Source: DATNPX01 sp036702975 (lineage in GTDB: Bacteria; Cyanobacteriota; Vampirovibrionia; Obscuribacterales; Obscuribacteraceae). From it: a DNA stretch of 64,000 bases. Under the pieces are notes generated by a model, which ran no database searches, had not been told where the DNA came from, and saw nothing but the letters and a program-made list of their open reading frames with translations. The DNA lies in NCBI GenBank assembly GCA_036702975.1, contig DATNPX010000030.1, positions 186,001 to 250,000 on the forward strand, written 5' to 3'. Below are positions 25,656-35,437 of the stretch, in pieces (position 1 is the stretch's first letter; the number at the start of each line of letters is the position of its first letter). A program made the translations under genes and the position numbers.

Positions 25656-26666
25656 ATGCGTCTGTTTATGGGCTCTACAGCAGCCCTGTCTTTTGCTGCA
25701 CTGATATCGGTGGTCTACAACAGTGTTGCCTTGGGAGCAAATGACGAGGTTGCGGTTAAGCCGAGTCTGAAAGCTGGCAAAATCGTCAAAATGCCCGGGG
25801 GTGCCGGCAAATTCGATTGGATGATGGTTGATGCTCGCAGGGATTGCTTACTTGCTGGCCACAAGGGGTCAGGAACCCTTGAAGTGCTGAACCTAAAAAC
25901 AGACAAACTCAAAGCCAGTTTAAAGGTGGGTGAGTGCCAGGGGGTAGCAGCCAGCAATAAGTACTACTTCGCTGGTGACGCCGAAGAACAGAAAGTGGTT
26001 TTCATCGACGCGGTTTCACTGAAAACAGTAGCGGAGGTGAAGGTTCCAGGTGAAATCGATGCTATGGCATATGATCCTAAAAACGATAAGTTGTACGCAG
26101 ACCACGACGACGGAAAAGACGTCTGGGTGATTGATGTTGCCTCTCGAAAGATCGTAAAAACAATCGATATTGGTGGTGTGCCGGAATATGTCGAGGTCGA
26201 TTCGTCTGGCCAAAGAGTCTTCCAGAACAATAAAACTGCAAATACTGTTGTGGTAATAGACGCCAAAGACCAAAAGGTGGAGGCGGACTGGTCGACCCTG
26301 CCCGCTGAGAAGCCTCACGGGTTGGCACTTGACGAGAAGCAAAATCGACTTTATACGGCTGGAGGCAACGGCTTTTTGGTCGCGATTGACTTAAAGACCG
26401 GTAAATCGGTCTCTTCAGTCGCAATTCCACCCGGAGTTGATCAGATTGCACTCGACGCGGAGCTGAACCGGATTTATTGTGCCTGCCGCCAAAAGGAAGT
26501 GATAAGTGTTGTTGATTGTTCCGGCCCAACTCTTAGGGTGTTGCAAAATCTTCCCGTCGCCGCCGGCGCGCACACTTTAACCGTAGACCCGCAACGGCAT
26601 TCGGTCTGGTTCTCTTACGCTGACAATACCGGCAGCTTTTTGCAAAGGTGTGACCGAATCAACTAA
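25656..26666 (+). CDS. Exported YncE-like beta-propeller protein
   Basis: A 336-residue protein with a signal peptide (GSTAALSFAALISVVYNSVALGA). The rest shows about seven repeats of the YVTN/YncE propeller type, for instance GTLEVLNLKTDKLKASLKVG, DVWVIDVASRKIVKTIDIGG and TVVVIDAKDQKVEADW. Its role is probably periplasmic binding or scaffolding; a ligand cannot be assigned. It is monocistronic, with a convergent hypothetical gene 11 bp downstream. Confidence 0.85.
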   Translation: MRLFMGSTAALSFAALISVVYNSVALGANDEVAVKPSLKAGKIVKMPGGAGKFDWMMVDARRDCLLAGHKGSGTLEVLNLKTDKLKASLKVGECQGVAASNKYYFAGDAEEQKVVFIDAVSLKTVAEVKVPGEIDAMAYDPKNDKLYADHDDGKDVWVIDVASRKIVKTIDIGGVPEYVEVDSSGQRVFQNNKTANTVVVIDAKDQKVEADWSTLPAEKPHGLALDEKQNRLYTAGGNGFLVAIDLKTGKSVSSVAIPPGVDQIALDAELNRIYCACRQKEVISVVDCSGPTLRVLQNLPVAAGAHTLTVDPQRHSVWFSYADNTGSFLQRCDRIN

Positions 26667-26677
26667 TCCGTTCTCTT

Positions 26678-27532
26678 CTAATGTGCCGCCAGGCAGGAGA
26701 ATGGCAGCCTTGCGACAGCCCACTCAACTAACAGTTTGCGCTGTTTGTCGTTCAGTTGGTCATAACCCCTGAACGCATTTGCAATTGGCAGCCACATAGA
26801 CTCCTGTTTGTTTGAAACATAAAGGTGCATGGCTGAATCCAGAACGATTTGATTGAATCTTAGCCGCTCGGCGTTGCAGTTCACGAAATCACAGTCGCGT
26901 TCAACGGCAAAAGCAAATTGAATCGCTGAAAAATACTCGCCTGGTAGAAGTTGGTTTCTGCACAGCTCTCGTTCTAAAAGTGCAAGGTCGCCCGGACCAA
27001 ATCGCCGGTCTGGGTGAGCGCCTGAAACAACGGTCTCTGACTCCGTTGCATTTTTGCTTGCGTTGTATGCTGTTGAGTTTCGAAGCACGCCAGAGGCTTT
27101 GAGATGGGCATAGGCTAATGCGGCGGAGATAATAATGCCGATTATTCCGGTTGTTTGTATCGTTTCAACCAAAAGAACAGAAGGGAGCAGATGATTGGCA
27201 GTCGTTAGTATCAAGGCGGTGTGCCAAACAGTCAAAACGGCGGTACTGGCAAGGATAGCGGTGTCTCTGTGTTTGGGTGCTAATGTGTAGGCACTGAGGG
27301 TAAAGCCGACAGTAGCCAACCAATCGCTGGCGGACCAGGCGAAAGAATAGACACTCAAAGGCGGGTGCCAAAAACGATTGGCAACTGTGATGAGCGCTTG
27401 TGCCAGGGCGAAGAATCCGACAGAGACAGAAAGCATGACTGTCCAGCGAAGCCAGCTGTTCGCTCTCGCCTCCTTCGACTCGAGCATCAATGTGGTATCA
27501 CTTATATTTTGTTGTTGAGGAGCATCCAGCAC
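26678..27532 (-). CDS. Hypothetical four-TM membrane protein with C-terminal soluble domain
   Basis: A 284-residue protein. The N-terminal half has about four hydrophobic helices (WTVMLSVSVGFFALAQALIT; DWLATVGFTLSAYTL; STAVLTVWHTALILTTA; TTGIIGIIISAALAYAH). The C-terminal half is soluble and contains two Cys (ERELCRNQ, DCDFVNCN). No family is recognised. It is convergent with the propeller gene and divergent from nothing obvious, since the upstream 430 bp is empty. Confidence 0.6.
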   Translation of the reverse strand: MLDAPQQQNISDTTLMLESKEARANSWLRWTVMLSVSVGFFALAQALITVANRFWHPPLSVYSFAWSASDWLATVGFTLSAYTLAPKHRDTAILASTAVLTVWHTALILTTANHLLPSVLLVETIQTTGIIGIIISAALAYAHLKASGVLRNSTAYNASKNATESETVVSGAHPDRRFGPGDLALLERELCRNQLLPGEYFSAIQFAFAVERDCDFVNCNAERLRFNQIVLDSAMHLYVSNKQESMWLPIANAFRGYDQLNDKQRKLLVEWAVARLPFSCLAAH

Positions 27533-27961
27533 TTCGCCACTGCCAAAAAATTTCTTATGCCGATAAGAGGGAGAACAACGAGAGTATTCTACATATATTT
27601 TTGAACTGTGGCGAAGTTATTTTTTTGATGTATTCAAGTGTCAAGGCTTAGCCTCCCTCACATCGCACATTTGCTGGATTGTACCGGCGTGCCTCTGGAT
27701 GGGTGGACGATACTATGCCGAGTGCTATGCGTACAGTTGTTCATTGCCGCCTAGCATGCCATCGCTTATGGTGCCTAGCAACGCCTCAATTGCCTTACTC
27801 TTTGTTCGTTTTGGAAACGCTTCATTCGCTCAAGTGTGAAAACAAATACCGCAGTCGGGCGATTGACGGACTGCAAGGCGACTTCTACCCTGGGATTAGG
27901 GCTGCTGAGCAAACTGAGACTCAAACTCAGCTGTCCCGTTAGTAATCCGAGGTGGACATTT
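27533..27961. other. Intergenic region between divergent genes
   Basis: 429 bp hold no supported gene. Short open frames are present but none has a ribosome-binding site with a protein-like sequence. The region must contain the promoters of the membrane protein on the minus strand and of the receiver-kinase gene on the plus strand. Confidence 0.4.
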
Positions 27962-29098
27962 GTGAGTGTAGATAGGGAGGTCGTAAACGTACTGCTCGTC
28001 GAAGATTCCAGACCGTTTACTCGAGCAGTTACAGCCATGTTGGAGTATTGTACGTTTGCGACGGTCCGGGTTCATGCGGAAGAGCGCTTCGCCAACGCGC
28101 TCAAGTTTGTCAGTGCCAATAAGGTCGACCTGGTTCTCTTAGATCTCTCCTTGCCGGACAACCATGGGTTAGACGGCTTGTCGACTTTGCGTAAACTTAT
28201 GCCACAGTTGCCCATCGTGATTATGACGGGTTGGCATGACCAGACCTTAGCGCTGGAAGCCTTGAAACTGGGTGCCCAAGATTATCTGCTCAAGGGCGAT
28301 GTTACTATGCGAGTACTCGAGCGCGCGATTGCGTTCGCGATCGAGAGGAGCCAGAAGCAGACTCTGGAAAGTGAACGCTTACGCTTGTACGAAGAGCGTG
28401 AGGCGTTCATGGCCATGCTCACTCACGACCTGAAAAATCCGCTTATTGGGGCTAACCGTATTTTGCAGTTGCTGGCGGAGGAGAGGCTGGGTCCGCAGAA
28501 TGCCGAACAAAAGGATGTTCTTTTGCGATTGTGTCAGAGCAATAGCGCCTTATTATCGATGATTCGTAACTTGATTGAAATCTATCGCTACGATAAAGAT
28601 GTCCATGCAATTGAGCGTGAGAATACTGATTTCTTGAGACTTATTTCCGGCTATCTCCAGCAGATTAGGCCACTGGCAGCCGACAAGAATATCTCGATTA
28701 AAACTGAATTGCCAGACGACCTAACACCCATCCTGGCCGACCAGAACTCTATCTTGCGGCTCGTCCAGAATTTAATCGAGAACGCAATTAAATTCACTCC
28801 CCAAGGTGGCTCTGTTTTGATCAAGCTCTGGAAGGACTCAGACGTGTACCTGCAGGTGCAAGATACCGGACCCGGCATCCCCTTGAGCGATCGAACTAAA
28901 CTGTTTCAGCGTTTCTACCAGGGCAAGTCAGGCAAAGGCTATGCTCCGGGCAATGGGCTGGGACTTTATCTGTGCAAACAGATCGTCGACGCGCACAACG
29001 GCTCAATCTCCTGTGAGAGCGAGGAGCATCGCGGTGCTACATTTACTGTGCGGTTGCCGGCAGCATTTCCTGTTCCAGTACAGGTCTCCAATAATTGA
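27962..29098 (+). CDS. Receiver-histidine kinase protein (REC-HisKA-HATPase)
   Basis: 378 residues from a GTG at 27962 with GAGGTG about 8 nt upstream; the frame stays open further but without family sequence. The order is reversed compared with classic hybrids. An N-terminal receiver (LLVEDSRPF, acceptor D61 in VDLVLLDLSLPD, VIMTGW, YLLKGD) is followed by a HisKA domain with H155 (MAMLTHDLKNPLIGANR). The ATPase domain has LIENAIKFTPQGG, DTGPGIPLSDR and GNGLGLYLCKQIVDAHNG. There is no membrane segment, so it is a cytoplasmic relay kinase whose activity is probably set by phosphorylation of its own receiver. No cognate regulator is adjacent. Confidence 0.9.
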   Translation: MSVDREVVNVLLVEDSRPFTRAVTAMLEYCTFATVRVHAEERFANALKFVSANKVDLVLLDLSLPDNHGLDGLSTLRKLMPQLPIVIMTGWHDQTLALEALKLGAQDYLLKGDVTMRVLERAIAFAIERSQKQTLESERLRLYEEREAFMAMLTHDLKNPLIGANRILQLLAEERLGPQNAEQKDVLLRLCQSNSALLSMIRNLIEIYRYDKDVHAIERENTDFLRLISGYLQQIRPLAADKNISIKTELPDDLTPILADQNSILRLVQNLIENAIKFTPQGGSVLIKLWKDSDVYLQVQDTGPGIPLSDRTKLFQRFYQGKSGKGYAPGNGLGLYLCKQIVDAHNGSISCESEEHRGATFTVRLPAAFPVPVQVSNN

Positions 29099-29348
29099 TG
29101 TTTTTAGGGGACCGAATGGTCGGTGCTGATTTTGGAGCTGCAAAACCAGCCTCTTAGTTGACCGATTCCGAGAATGATGTGTATGCTCTCTCGTTCGGGC
29201 AGGCTTTGCATGCTCGTATGCATAAAGGCTTTTTGTTAGTCCACCACATCATCACATCATGCGCCCATCCATGCTGTCTGACCCGGCTATAAAATTTGTT
29301 TATAAGATTTTTTCAGCTTTCGCTTTGCCTGGACCGAAGGACGTGCGG

Positions 29349-30359
29349 ATGGCGTTTTCTCTATCGTTACTGGTGATTGTTGTCGGTGCCAAATGTTCGT
29401 TGCCTGTTTGTGCTGGAGATACGTCACCGGCCAAACCGAGTCCCAGCTTAAGCGCGAAAGCGCCGGTTGTGAGCCAGGGTACTGCGCCGGAGGAGCCAAA
29501 CGATCCATATAAGAGCGATGTGAGAAAAGCGCGGCTTTTTATTCGCAACCGTCATGAGCTTGAAGCAAGAGCGATTTTGAAAGCTGTGTGCAGCCACCCG
29601 AACGCTTCAAATGAGAGTCGAATGATGTATGCCGAAACCTTTTTGGATTTCGAAGGAGCTGAAGATAGCAGTCCTGGTGCAAGAGAAGCATTTGACGGAC
29701 TGAAAACGGTCATTCAAAAAGATCCAAAAAACTGGCGCGCCTATCGGGATTTGGCCTCAGTCGCGAATATGCGTGGCAAATACAGTGACGCTGTGCAGCT
29801 CGCTACCAAGGCTATCGCCGTTGGTGGCAACAACATGGCCACTTATCGCCAGCGGATGTTAGCATACACGCACTTGCAACGCTCAGACGAGGCACTGAAG
29901 GACATGGCTGTAATGTTGTCCATGCAGCCGACGACAGTAAATTACATGTTGCAGGGCGATACGTTGCGGGGCTTGAAACGATACAAGGAAGCGGCTGCGA
30001 GCTATCGCAATGGTCTAGCCATGGGCGGATTCCAATACAAAGACCGTTGTTTCAATCAACTGTTCACCTGCCTTAAGCTTGCCGGTGACTACACTGGTGC
30101 CATTGCTGAGGTGGATAAGAGGTTGAAGGCTGAACCGGACAACCCGGAGTGGAACGACGACAAAGGTCAGTGCCAGATGAAACTGAAGATGTTCGCTGAT
30201 GCCGTCAAAAGCTTCTCTGTCGCTATAAAGGCTTATCCGATCGAAGCCTACTATCTACATCGAGCACAGGCATACGAACAGTTAGGTGAGAAAGCCTTGG
30301 CTGAAGCCGACCGAGCTAAAGGCAAAGCTGTAAAAAAGGACGAACCGCCGCTTTTTTAG
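29349..30359 (+). CDS. Exported TPR-repeat protein
   Basis: 336 residues from the ATG at 29349, chosen because AAGGA lies 7 nt upstream and a signal peptide starts there (AFSLSLLVIVVGAKCSLPVC). An ATG at 29259 would add a 30-residue n-region. After a Pro/Ser linker there are about six tetratricopeptide repeats, e.g. KNWRAYRDLASVANMRGKYS, TYRQRMLAYTHLQRSDEALK and AYYLHRAQAYEQLGEKALAE. It is probably a periplasmic protein-interaction scaffold; its partner is unknown. Confidence 0.8.
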   Translation: MAFSLSLLVIVVGAKCSLPVCAGDTSPAKPSPSLSAKAPVVSQGTAPEEPNDPYKSDVRKARLFIRNRHELEARAILKAVCSHPNASNESRMMYAETFLDFEGAEDSSPGAREAFDGLKTVIQKDPKNWRAYRDLASVANMRGKYSDAVQLATKAIAVGGNNMATYRQRMLAYTHLQRSDEALKDMAVMLSMQPTTVNYMLQGDTLRGLKRYKEAAASYRNGLAMGGFQYKDRCFNQLFTCLKLAGDYTGAIAEVDKRLKAEPDNPEWNDDKGQCQMKLKMFADAVKSFSVAIKAYPIEAYYLHRAQAYEQLGEKALAEADRAKGKAVKKDEPPLF

Positions 30360-30480
30360 ATTTCAAGCCTGCGGTTTCTCCCACTGATCGTATTGACTGC
30401 GCCTTGCTTCGGGCGTAATCTTCAATTGCCCAAGTAGCGGGGGGCATTGTCAGCGACATTGCATATTGAGGCGTTTTCCC

Positions 30481-31812
30481 ATGGTAAGTCGAGCCACTGG
30501 CTTCGATGGTGCGTTTGCACATTCATTAACTAATACTGGTGATAGTTCGGCCGCTTTTCAAAACGAATTGGCACAACTACAAAAGCCTGGTACAGGAAGT
30601 TTGGTACGAAACGGATTGAGTCCGTCGGCAGCATTCACGAGCGATCTGCCCGCGTCGGCTGCCGTTGATATTCCTTCGCTGGTGCCAGCTGTAAGTGATT
30701 CACCGGCATCGACTCCGCCGAGTTTCGCTGATAGTGCGACTTGGCCGCAGATACAGCCTGTTCTGGCTAATGCCAAAGGTGTCGATTTCACAAGTGCTGC
30801 CGACAATGCTAAAAGTGGGGCGCAGCCTGATTATTTCCTTGGCGCCGACGGCAAGCTCGTGCCCAATCCAAACAAAACGACACCATCGCCCGATGGCAAA
30901 GTCAACATTCAGATTGAAGGCAATAAGGCAGAGATTGACGCAAAGAAGTTAGCGTCTGATCTTCAGAAACAATCGATTCGAGATTTAATTGGCTACTTCA
31001 AGCGTGACAATCCGAGCGCCAAGATCCCGCAGTACTGGCTCGATATTCTCAATTCACAACCGGATTTACCTAATTCGACTCAGCCCACGGACAGTTCTCC
31101 GCAGCCGCAACAGAGCTATCAACCTACGTCACCTAGTGATTATGGTCCCAGTGCTCCAGCCGGGGCTGTACCCCAGGGCGATCAACGAGTTGGTAACGCA
31201 GACGTCGGCCAAGCGCCAAGTAGCGGTTATCGAAGAGGTGAGTTTAGCGACAATCCAACTCCTGGCGATAGTGGCGCGATTCCACCACCAGTACCAGGCG
31301 ATCTGAATATCTGTCTCAATGGTCACCAACCATCGTGCACCGTCGAGCAAATTCAAAAATTTCTCGAGAATGTAGGCTCTCCAGCCGCCAAAGAGCAGGG
31401 TTTCGCCCAGACCCTTTACGATGAAGGAATCAAGCACAACATTGATCCAGCCGTTGCCGTCGGATTTTTCTTGCAAGAGTCGACTTGCGGAAGATACGGA
31501 CATGCTCACTACAATCACAGTGTCGGTAACATCAAGGGTGAAGGAACCGCTGGAACAGACGGTGAGTTCAGGCGCTATAACACCTGGTCTGAAGGTGCTA
31601 AGGATTGGTACAACCTGATCGATAACCATTACGTGCATGGTCGCAACCTGGAGAGCCTCTCGCAGATAATTCATGTTTACGCACCGAACGGCGATGCCAG
31701 CAACAACGAGCGCGAATATGCCTCAGTTGTAAAAGGAGTCGTAAAGGGCTTCCAGCAGGAAAATCAGCACGCCCATGTGGCGACTAATCAGACAGAAGTC
31801 AAAAATGCTTGA
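30481..31812 (+). CDS. Glucosaminidase/lysozyme-like protein with long disordered N-terminus
   Basis: 443 residues from ATG 30481, with GAGG 9 nt upstream. Residues about 1-280 are low-complexity and rich in Ser, Pro, Gln and Asn. Residues about 295-430 resemble a bacterial glucosaminidase or soluble lytic enzyme domain: TLYDEGIKHNIDPAVAVGFF, then LQESTCGRYG with the candidate catalytic Glu, HYNHSVGNIKG, and WSEGAKDWYNLIDNHYV. Such domains cut peptidoglycan glycan strands. No classical signal peptide is visible, which is odd for a wall hydrolase. It may be exported by another route or act on non-self walls. Confidence 0.75.
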   Translation: MVSRATGFDGAFAHSLTNTGDSSAAFQNELAQLQKPGTGSLVRNGLSPSAAFTSDLPASAAVDIPSLVPAVSDSPASTPPSFADSATWPQIQPVLANAKGVDFTSAADNAKSGAQPDYFLGADGKLVPNPNKTTPSPDGKVNIQIEGNKAEIDAKKLASDLQKQSIRDLIGYFKRDNPSAKIPQYWLDILNSQPDLPNSTQPTDSSPQPQQSYQPTSPSDYGPSAPAGAVPQGDQRVGNADVGQAPSSGYRRGEFSDNPTPGDSGAIPPPVPGDLNICLNGHQPSCTVEQIQKFLENVGSPAAKEQGFAQTLYDEGIKHNIDPAVAVGFFLQESTCGRYGHAHYNHSVGNIKGEGTAGTDGEFRRYNTWSEGAKDWYNLIDNHYVHGRNLESLSQIIHVYAPNGDASNNEREYASVVKGVVKGFQQENQHAHVATNQTEVKNA

Positions 31813-31923
31813 AAAGCTTGATTTGATCTGGGATGTCAAAGACCTCATAACGCATTGATCCGGTGTAGAGTAGTGACTTGTCGTGATTCGTCTTGATTCG
31901 TCTACAAGACGCCGGAGTGCAAA

Positions 31924-32907
31924 ATGCTTCAGAAGAGTTTCGTCTATTCTTTGATAGGAGATTTGTCTCTTTTTTGCGCCATTGCCTTCTGTGCGTTGCC
32001 TTCTTTTGCTGCTGATAGCGGCGTCGTCACGCTCGATGAGTCATCACTGTTCGTTGCTCCGAACGCGGGCCTGCAAAATTTCAGTCAAACAATCAATTTG
32101 AAAAAAGGGCAGGATAAGTTAGCGCTGAGGCTAACTTACTACAACGGCACCGAAACTGCGCCAAGCTTCAAAGTTTTGCGTATCAGTTCTCCGACTATGA
32201 ACTTCGTCACCGAGCAACAGTTTGGTAGCTCGAAGACCTTGTCTTTAGATGCCAGCGGCGAGCTCACCTGGGGCGGGCTGCAACTAATGATTCAGGCAGA
32301 AGGTCCTAAGGGGGCAGCCTTTGGCTGGCGAGTAACGACTCCTAAGCCAGAAGTTTTGTCTGTCTATCCGACTTCAGCTGGACCTGGTGAGGCTGTTACA
32401 TTGACCGGTAACAACTTTTGCATTAGCCCTGCCGCCAATGTTGTGCTTGTTGACGGCAAACCGGCTCAATGCATAGATGCAAACTCCAAACGCATAGTTG
32501 TGAAACTGCCGGAAGATTTGACTAGCACAGGAGAGATTGTAGGCAGTGTGCAGGTGGCTGGAATTGATGCCGGAAAGTTCAAACTGTCTATGGATGCTGT
32601 TCCTGCAATCACTGGGCTGGGCGGAAATTTTACGCCGATCGCTGGAGCGGCCGGATGGATTCCACCCACGTACCCTGTCACCATTCTCGGTCGCAACTTT
32701 TCTCCATCTGCCACTGATATGAAGGTAACGATCGGCCCCTTCGATTGCGCAGTTACATCTGCCACTGTAAATAGTGTTACAGTCAGCGCCCCAGCTGGCT
32801 TTGCCGGAAACCCCTGGGGTGTGCATCAGCCGGTGAAGGTTTGGGTCCGGGGGGTGCGCGCGCAGGGGAGCCTATTTGTCAGTATCTACAATACGTTTGG
32901 CATTTAG
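31924..32907 (+). CDS. Exported protein with IPT/TIG-like domains
   Basis: 327 residues with a signal peptide (LFCAIAFCALPSFAA). The middle and C-terminal parts contain two Ig-like IPT/TIG units, recognisable by PEVLSVYPTSAGPGEAVTLT with GNNF, and by YPVTILGRNFSPSATDMKVT. The N-terminal 100 residues look like another beta-rich domain (NLKKGQDKLALRLTYYNG). Such domains serve in surface binding or as spacers. It is monocistronic and convergent with the MBOAT gene. Confidence 0.7.
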   Translation: MLQKSFVYSLIGDLSLFCAIAFCALPSFAADSGVVTLDESSLFVAPNAGLQNFSQTINLKKGQDKLALRLTYYNGTETAPSFKVLRISSPTMNFVTEQQFGSSKTLSLDASGELTWGGLQLMIQAEGPKGAAFGWRVTTPKPEVLSVYPTSAGPGEAVTLTGNNFCISPAANVVLVDGKPAQCIDANSKRIVVKLPEDLTSTGEIVGSVQVAGIDAGKFKLSMDAVPAITGLGGNFTPIAGAAGWIPPTYPVTILGRNFSPSATDMKVTIGPFDCAVTSATVNSVTVSAPAGFAGNPWGVHQPVKVWVRGVRAQGSLFVSIYNTFGI

Positions 32908-32927
32908 AATTTAAGCCGAACTTGGCG

Positions 32928-34127
32928 CTAGGTCTTGCAAAAAAGAAGTCTGGTCATATCCCAGGCTTGACTGACAGGATAGAAGAAAAGCAACCATCCG
33001 ACGCTGACGAATGCTGTTGTCAATGCCCAGGATGCCGCTGGCACTCTATCCATTGCTTTGCCGGCAAGTTCACCAACCGGACCGAACATCTTGCGGTAGC
33101 TTGAACAAAAGGCGAGACCGAGACCATGATAAAGTCCCCAGAGTACGAAGTTCCAGGCCGCTCCGTGCCAGAGTCCGCATAAGACGAAAGCGACAAGACC
33201 GTTGCACACGCGACGAACTAGGCCGTGGCGGCTGCCGCCCAAGGGGATGTATACATAATCTCGAATCCATGAACTAAGCGAGATATGCCAACGTTGCCAG
33301 AATTCTTGAATGCTGCGAGCAAGATAGGGCCAGTTGAAGTTCTGGGGCAGTCTCACACCCAACATGCGGGCAAACCCGATAGCCATGTCGGTGTAGCCGC
33401 TGAAATCGAAATAGATGCGCAGGGCGATGGCTGCGACGAACAGCCATCTTTCAGGTAACGTGAGACTAGCAAATCTAGGACTGGCAGCCGTAATGTAAAG
33501 TGTGAGATTGTCAGCGATGACTGATTTTTTGAAAAAGCCACCAAGCACGCGGTAGAACCCTTTCATCACATCTTCTCGATTTGCCGTTTTCAAACCTTCA
33601 TGCAAAGACGGAATGAACTCTCTGTACCGTTTGATGGGACCAGCCACAAGCGACGGAAAGAAGAGAGTGAATTGGGCAAATTCGAAGACGTTTGTTACCG
33701 GTTCCTCTCCTTTACGAATTTCGAAAAGATAGTGAACGAATTCGAAAACGAAAAAACTTACAGCCAGAGGTGGTGCGGCCGGTAAAAAATGCGATGTCTG
33801 CTGTGTCGCGAGTGTTGCAAGCTGCGGACTTACATGGGCGAGGATGTCGCTGACCAAAAAGTGCGTATATTTGTAGAAGCATAGAGCTGCCACACATAAG
33901 CACATCATCAGTGAACAAACAGTAGGATGGCGCGAGATGCCTGCGAGGTACGTGAAGACGCCTAGCACGACGATAGGAATAACACCGGCTGGTCCGGCAA
34001 AGTGGGTGTGGAAGATCACGCAAAAGAGTATCAACGCTGTAAATCTCAGGTTTGCGTTGCGCACCAAAAAATAAAACGGCAAAAACAGCGCTGCAGCGAT
34101 AAGAAACCAGTAGGTGGAGAAGATCAT
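32928..34127 (-). CDS. MBOAT-family membrane O-acyltransferase (AlgI-like)
   Basis: A 399-residue multi-pass protein. It carries the MBOAT signatures FPSLVAGPIKRYREF, YFDFSGYTDMAIGFARMLG and FWQRWHISLSSWIRDYVYIP (H281), with the conserved catalytic His H321 in CGLWHGAAWNF. AlgI-type proteins pass acyl groups across the inner membrane for O-acetylation of exported polysaccharides. The gene overlaps the upstream SGNH gene by 4 nt, so the two form the standard two-part acylation machine. It is slightly shorter than typical AlgI (about 460-500), mostly by lacking C-terminal helices. Confidence 0.92.
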   Translation of the reverse strand: MIFSTYWFLIAAALFLPFYFLVRNANLRFTALILFCVIFHTHFAGPAGVIPIVVLGVFTYLAGISRHPTVCSLMMCLCVAALCFYKYTHFLVSDILAHVSPQLATLATQQTSHFLPAAPPLAVSFFVFEFVHYLFEIRKGEEPVTNVFEFAQFTLFFPSLVAGPIKRYREFIPSLHEGLKTANREDVMKGFYRVLGGFFKKSVIADNLTLYITAASPRFASLTLPERWLFVAAIALRIYFDFSGYTDMAIGFARMLGVRLPQNFNWPYLARSIQEFWQRWHISLSSWIRDYVYIPLGGSRHGLVRRVCNGLVAFVLCGLWHGAAWNFVLWGLYHGLGLAFCSSYRKMFGPVGELAGKAMDRVPAASWALTTAFVSVGWLLFFYPVSQAWDMTRLLFCKT

Positions 34128-35437
34128 TGGTCTCCTCCATCGTCATAGTGAAGCTCTTTGCTTACCGACCGTATGTTTGCTGCCACCAGTGTAGCCATTT
34201 TTTTGCCACCACTTGCAACTAGGTGCAGGCAGTCGCGATAGTCTTCGTCCTGAAATTGCATGCCGACGTCGTCGCAGTGATAGCCGGCGGTAATCCAGGT
34301 TTGTTTGCTGCGTTGTTCTGATTCTCGAACTCGCCCTTTTGAGCCTTCATCCAGCCTGTTCAAGTAGGTGGGTGGATGTCCGGCAATTATGACGAGGCAA
34401 TTGCGTTTGTAATGATTAGGAATCAAGTCGTTCATCTCAACGCCAAGGTTATGCCAAGCTTCTGCTTTTGCTTTCCACGTCGTTGGGGTGATTTCGAAGA
34501 AACCGTTTGCGGCGCCGCGCACCACATTTAGTTCTTCGGTGCTGCAAAAGCGCTTTGATACTGCCACCGGATAAGGCTGCCAGTCACCATACTTGTAGCG
34601 CGGTTTGAAGGGATTTTGCGCGGTCGGTTGTGTCCAGACAGTGAAGAACTTCAGGTATCCGACAGCACTCCAGAGGTCGCGAAAGTGTAATAGGCTATCG
34701 AGCTGTCCGCAAAGTTTTGACTCTGCTACGCGATTTTGTTCGGATTCATCCGAAATCTTTAATCTGCGTTCGATCGCCGCATCTCGCTTTGGTGAATCTA
34801 GCAACATGCTCTTAGCTCGCGCGTCCCAATACATGTAACCGTAGATCTTTTCTCCGTCTGGCGTACCGGCTTGAGTCGGTACTGCAACTGTAGCGAAAAT
34901 GACTTTCTTACCGCGTTTTAGAAGTGATTCGGCCGTCCAGTAACCACCCTCAAAAGGCAGCGCCCCGGGCTGGGCAAAATTAAACACAGCGTACTTGTCG
35001 CCCAGCTGTTGGGCGAGATTGTCCGACCAAAGATCGCTTAGCTGTTGTCCTATACCGTTAAAGATCGAGTTGCCACCTATGATTACGATGGTCTGATCCG
35101 GTTTCGCTTTCGATTCGACGATTGACACCATTTGCGATACCGTCGGATAGTAGAGTGTAGCGGGGCTGATGTACTCGTGAAACCGATGAAAGTCTCTATA
35201 GAAATTTACGCGGCTGGCGACTACTCCAGCGACACAGCAAACAAGAAAGCCGACCAGGATACCGATAAGACACGGCCAGAATCGGAACAAGCGCGGGTGA
35301 AAAATCTGTTCATACAGGTCAAACTGTGGACGCGTTAGCTCCTGCTCGCGTCTGCCCGACTGCGGGGATTCAGCCGGTGCCAGTCCAGTGCGATTTTGCG
35401 CGGGAGAGGGTACCGTCGTCGCGGGGCGGCTAACCAA
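34124..35437 (-). CDS. Membrane-anchored SGNH/AlgX-type O-acyltransferase partner
   Basis: A 437-residue protein with an N-terminal cytoplasmic tail and one TM (WPCLIGILVGFLVCCVAGVV, about 54-73), followed by a periplasmic SGNH-hydrolase-like domain. The block-I serine is S124 (IIGGNSIFNGIG) and the terminal Asp-x-x-His is D402-H405 (YRDCLHL). Such proteins take the acyl group delivered by the MBOAT partner and attach it to the polysaccharide. The start is a TTG at 35437 with a weak ribosome-binding site, so the cytoplasmic tail length is uncertain. Confidence 0.8.
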   Translation of the reverse strand: MVSRPATTVPSPAQNRTGLAPAESPQSGRREQELTRPQFDLYEQIFHPRLFRFWPCLIGILVGFLVCCVAGVVASRVNFYRDFHRFHEYISPATLYYPTVSQMVSIVESKAKPDQTIVIIGGNSIFNGIGQQLSDLWSDNLAQQLGDKYAVFNFAQPGALPFEGGYWTAESLLKRGKKVIFATVAVPTQAGTPDGEKIYGYMYWDARAKSMLLDSPKRDAAIERRLKISDESEQNRVAESKLCGQLDSLLHFRDLWSAVGYLKFFTVWTQPTAQNPFKPRYKYGDWQPYPVAVSKRFCSTEELNVVRGAANGFFEITPTTWKAKAEAWHNLGVEMNDLIPNHYKRNCLVIIAGHPPTYLNRLDEGSKGRVRESEQRSKQTWITAGYHCDDVGMQFQDEDYRDCLHLVASGGKKMATLVAANIRSVSKELHYDDGGDQ

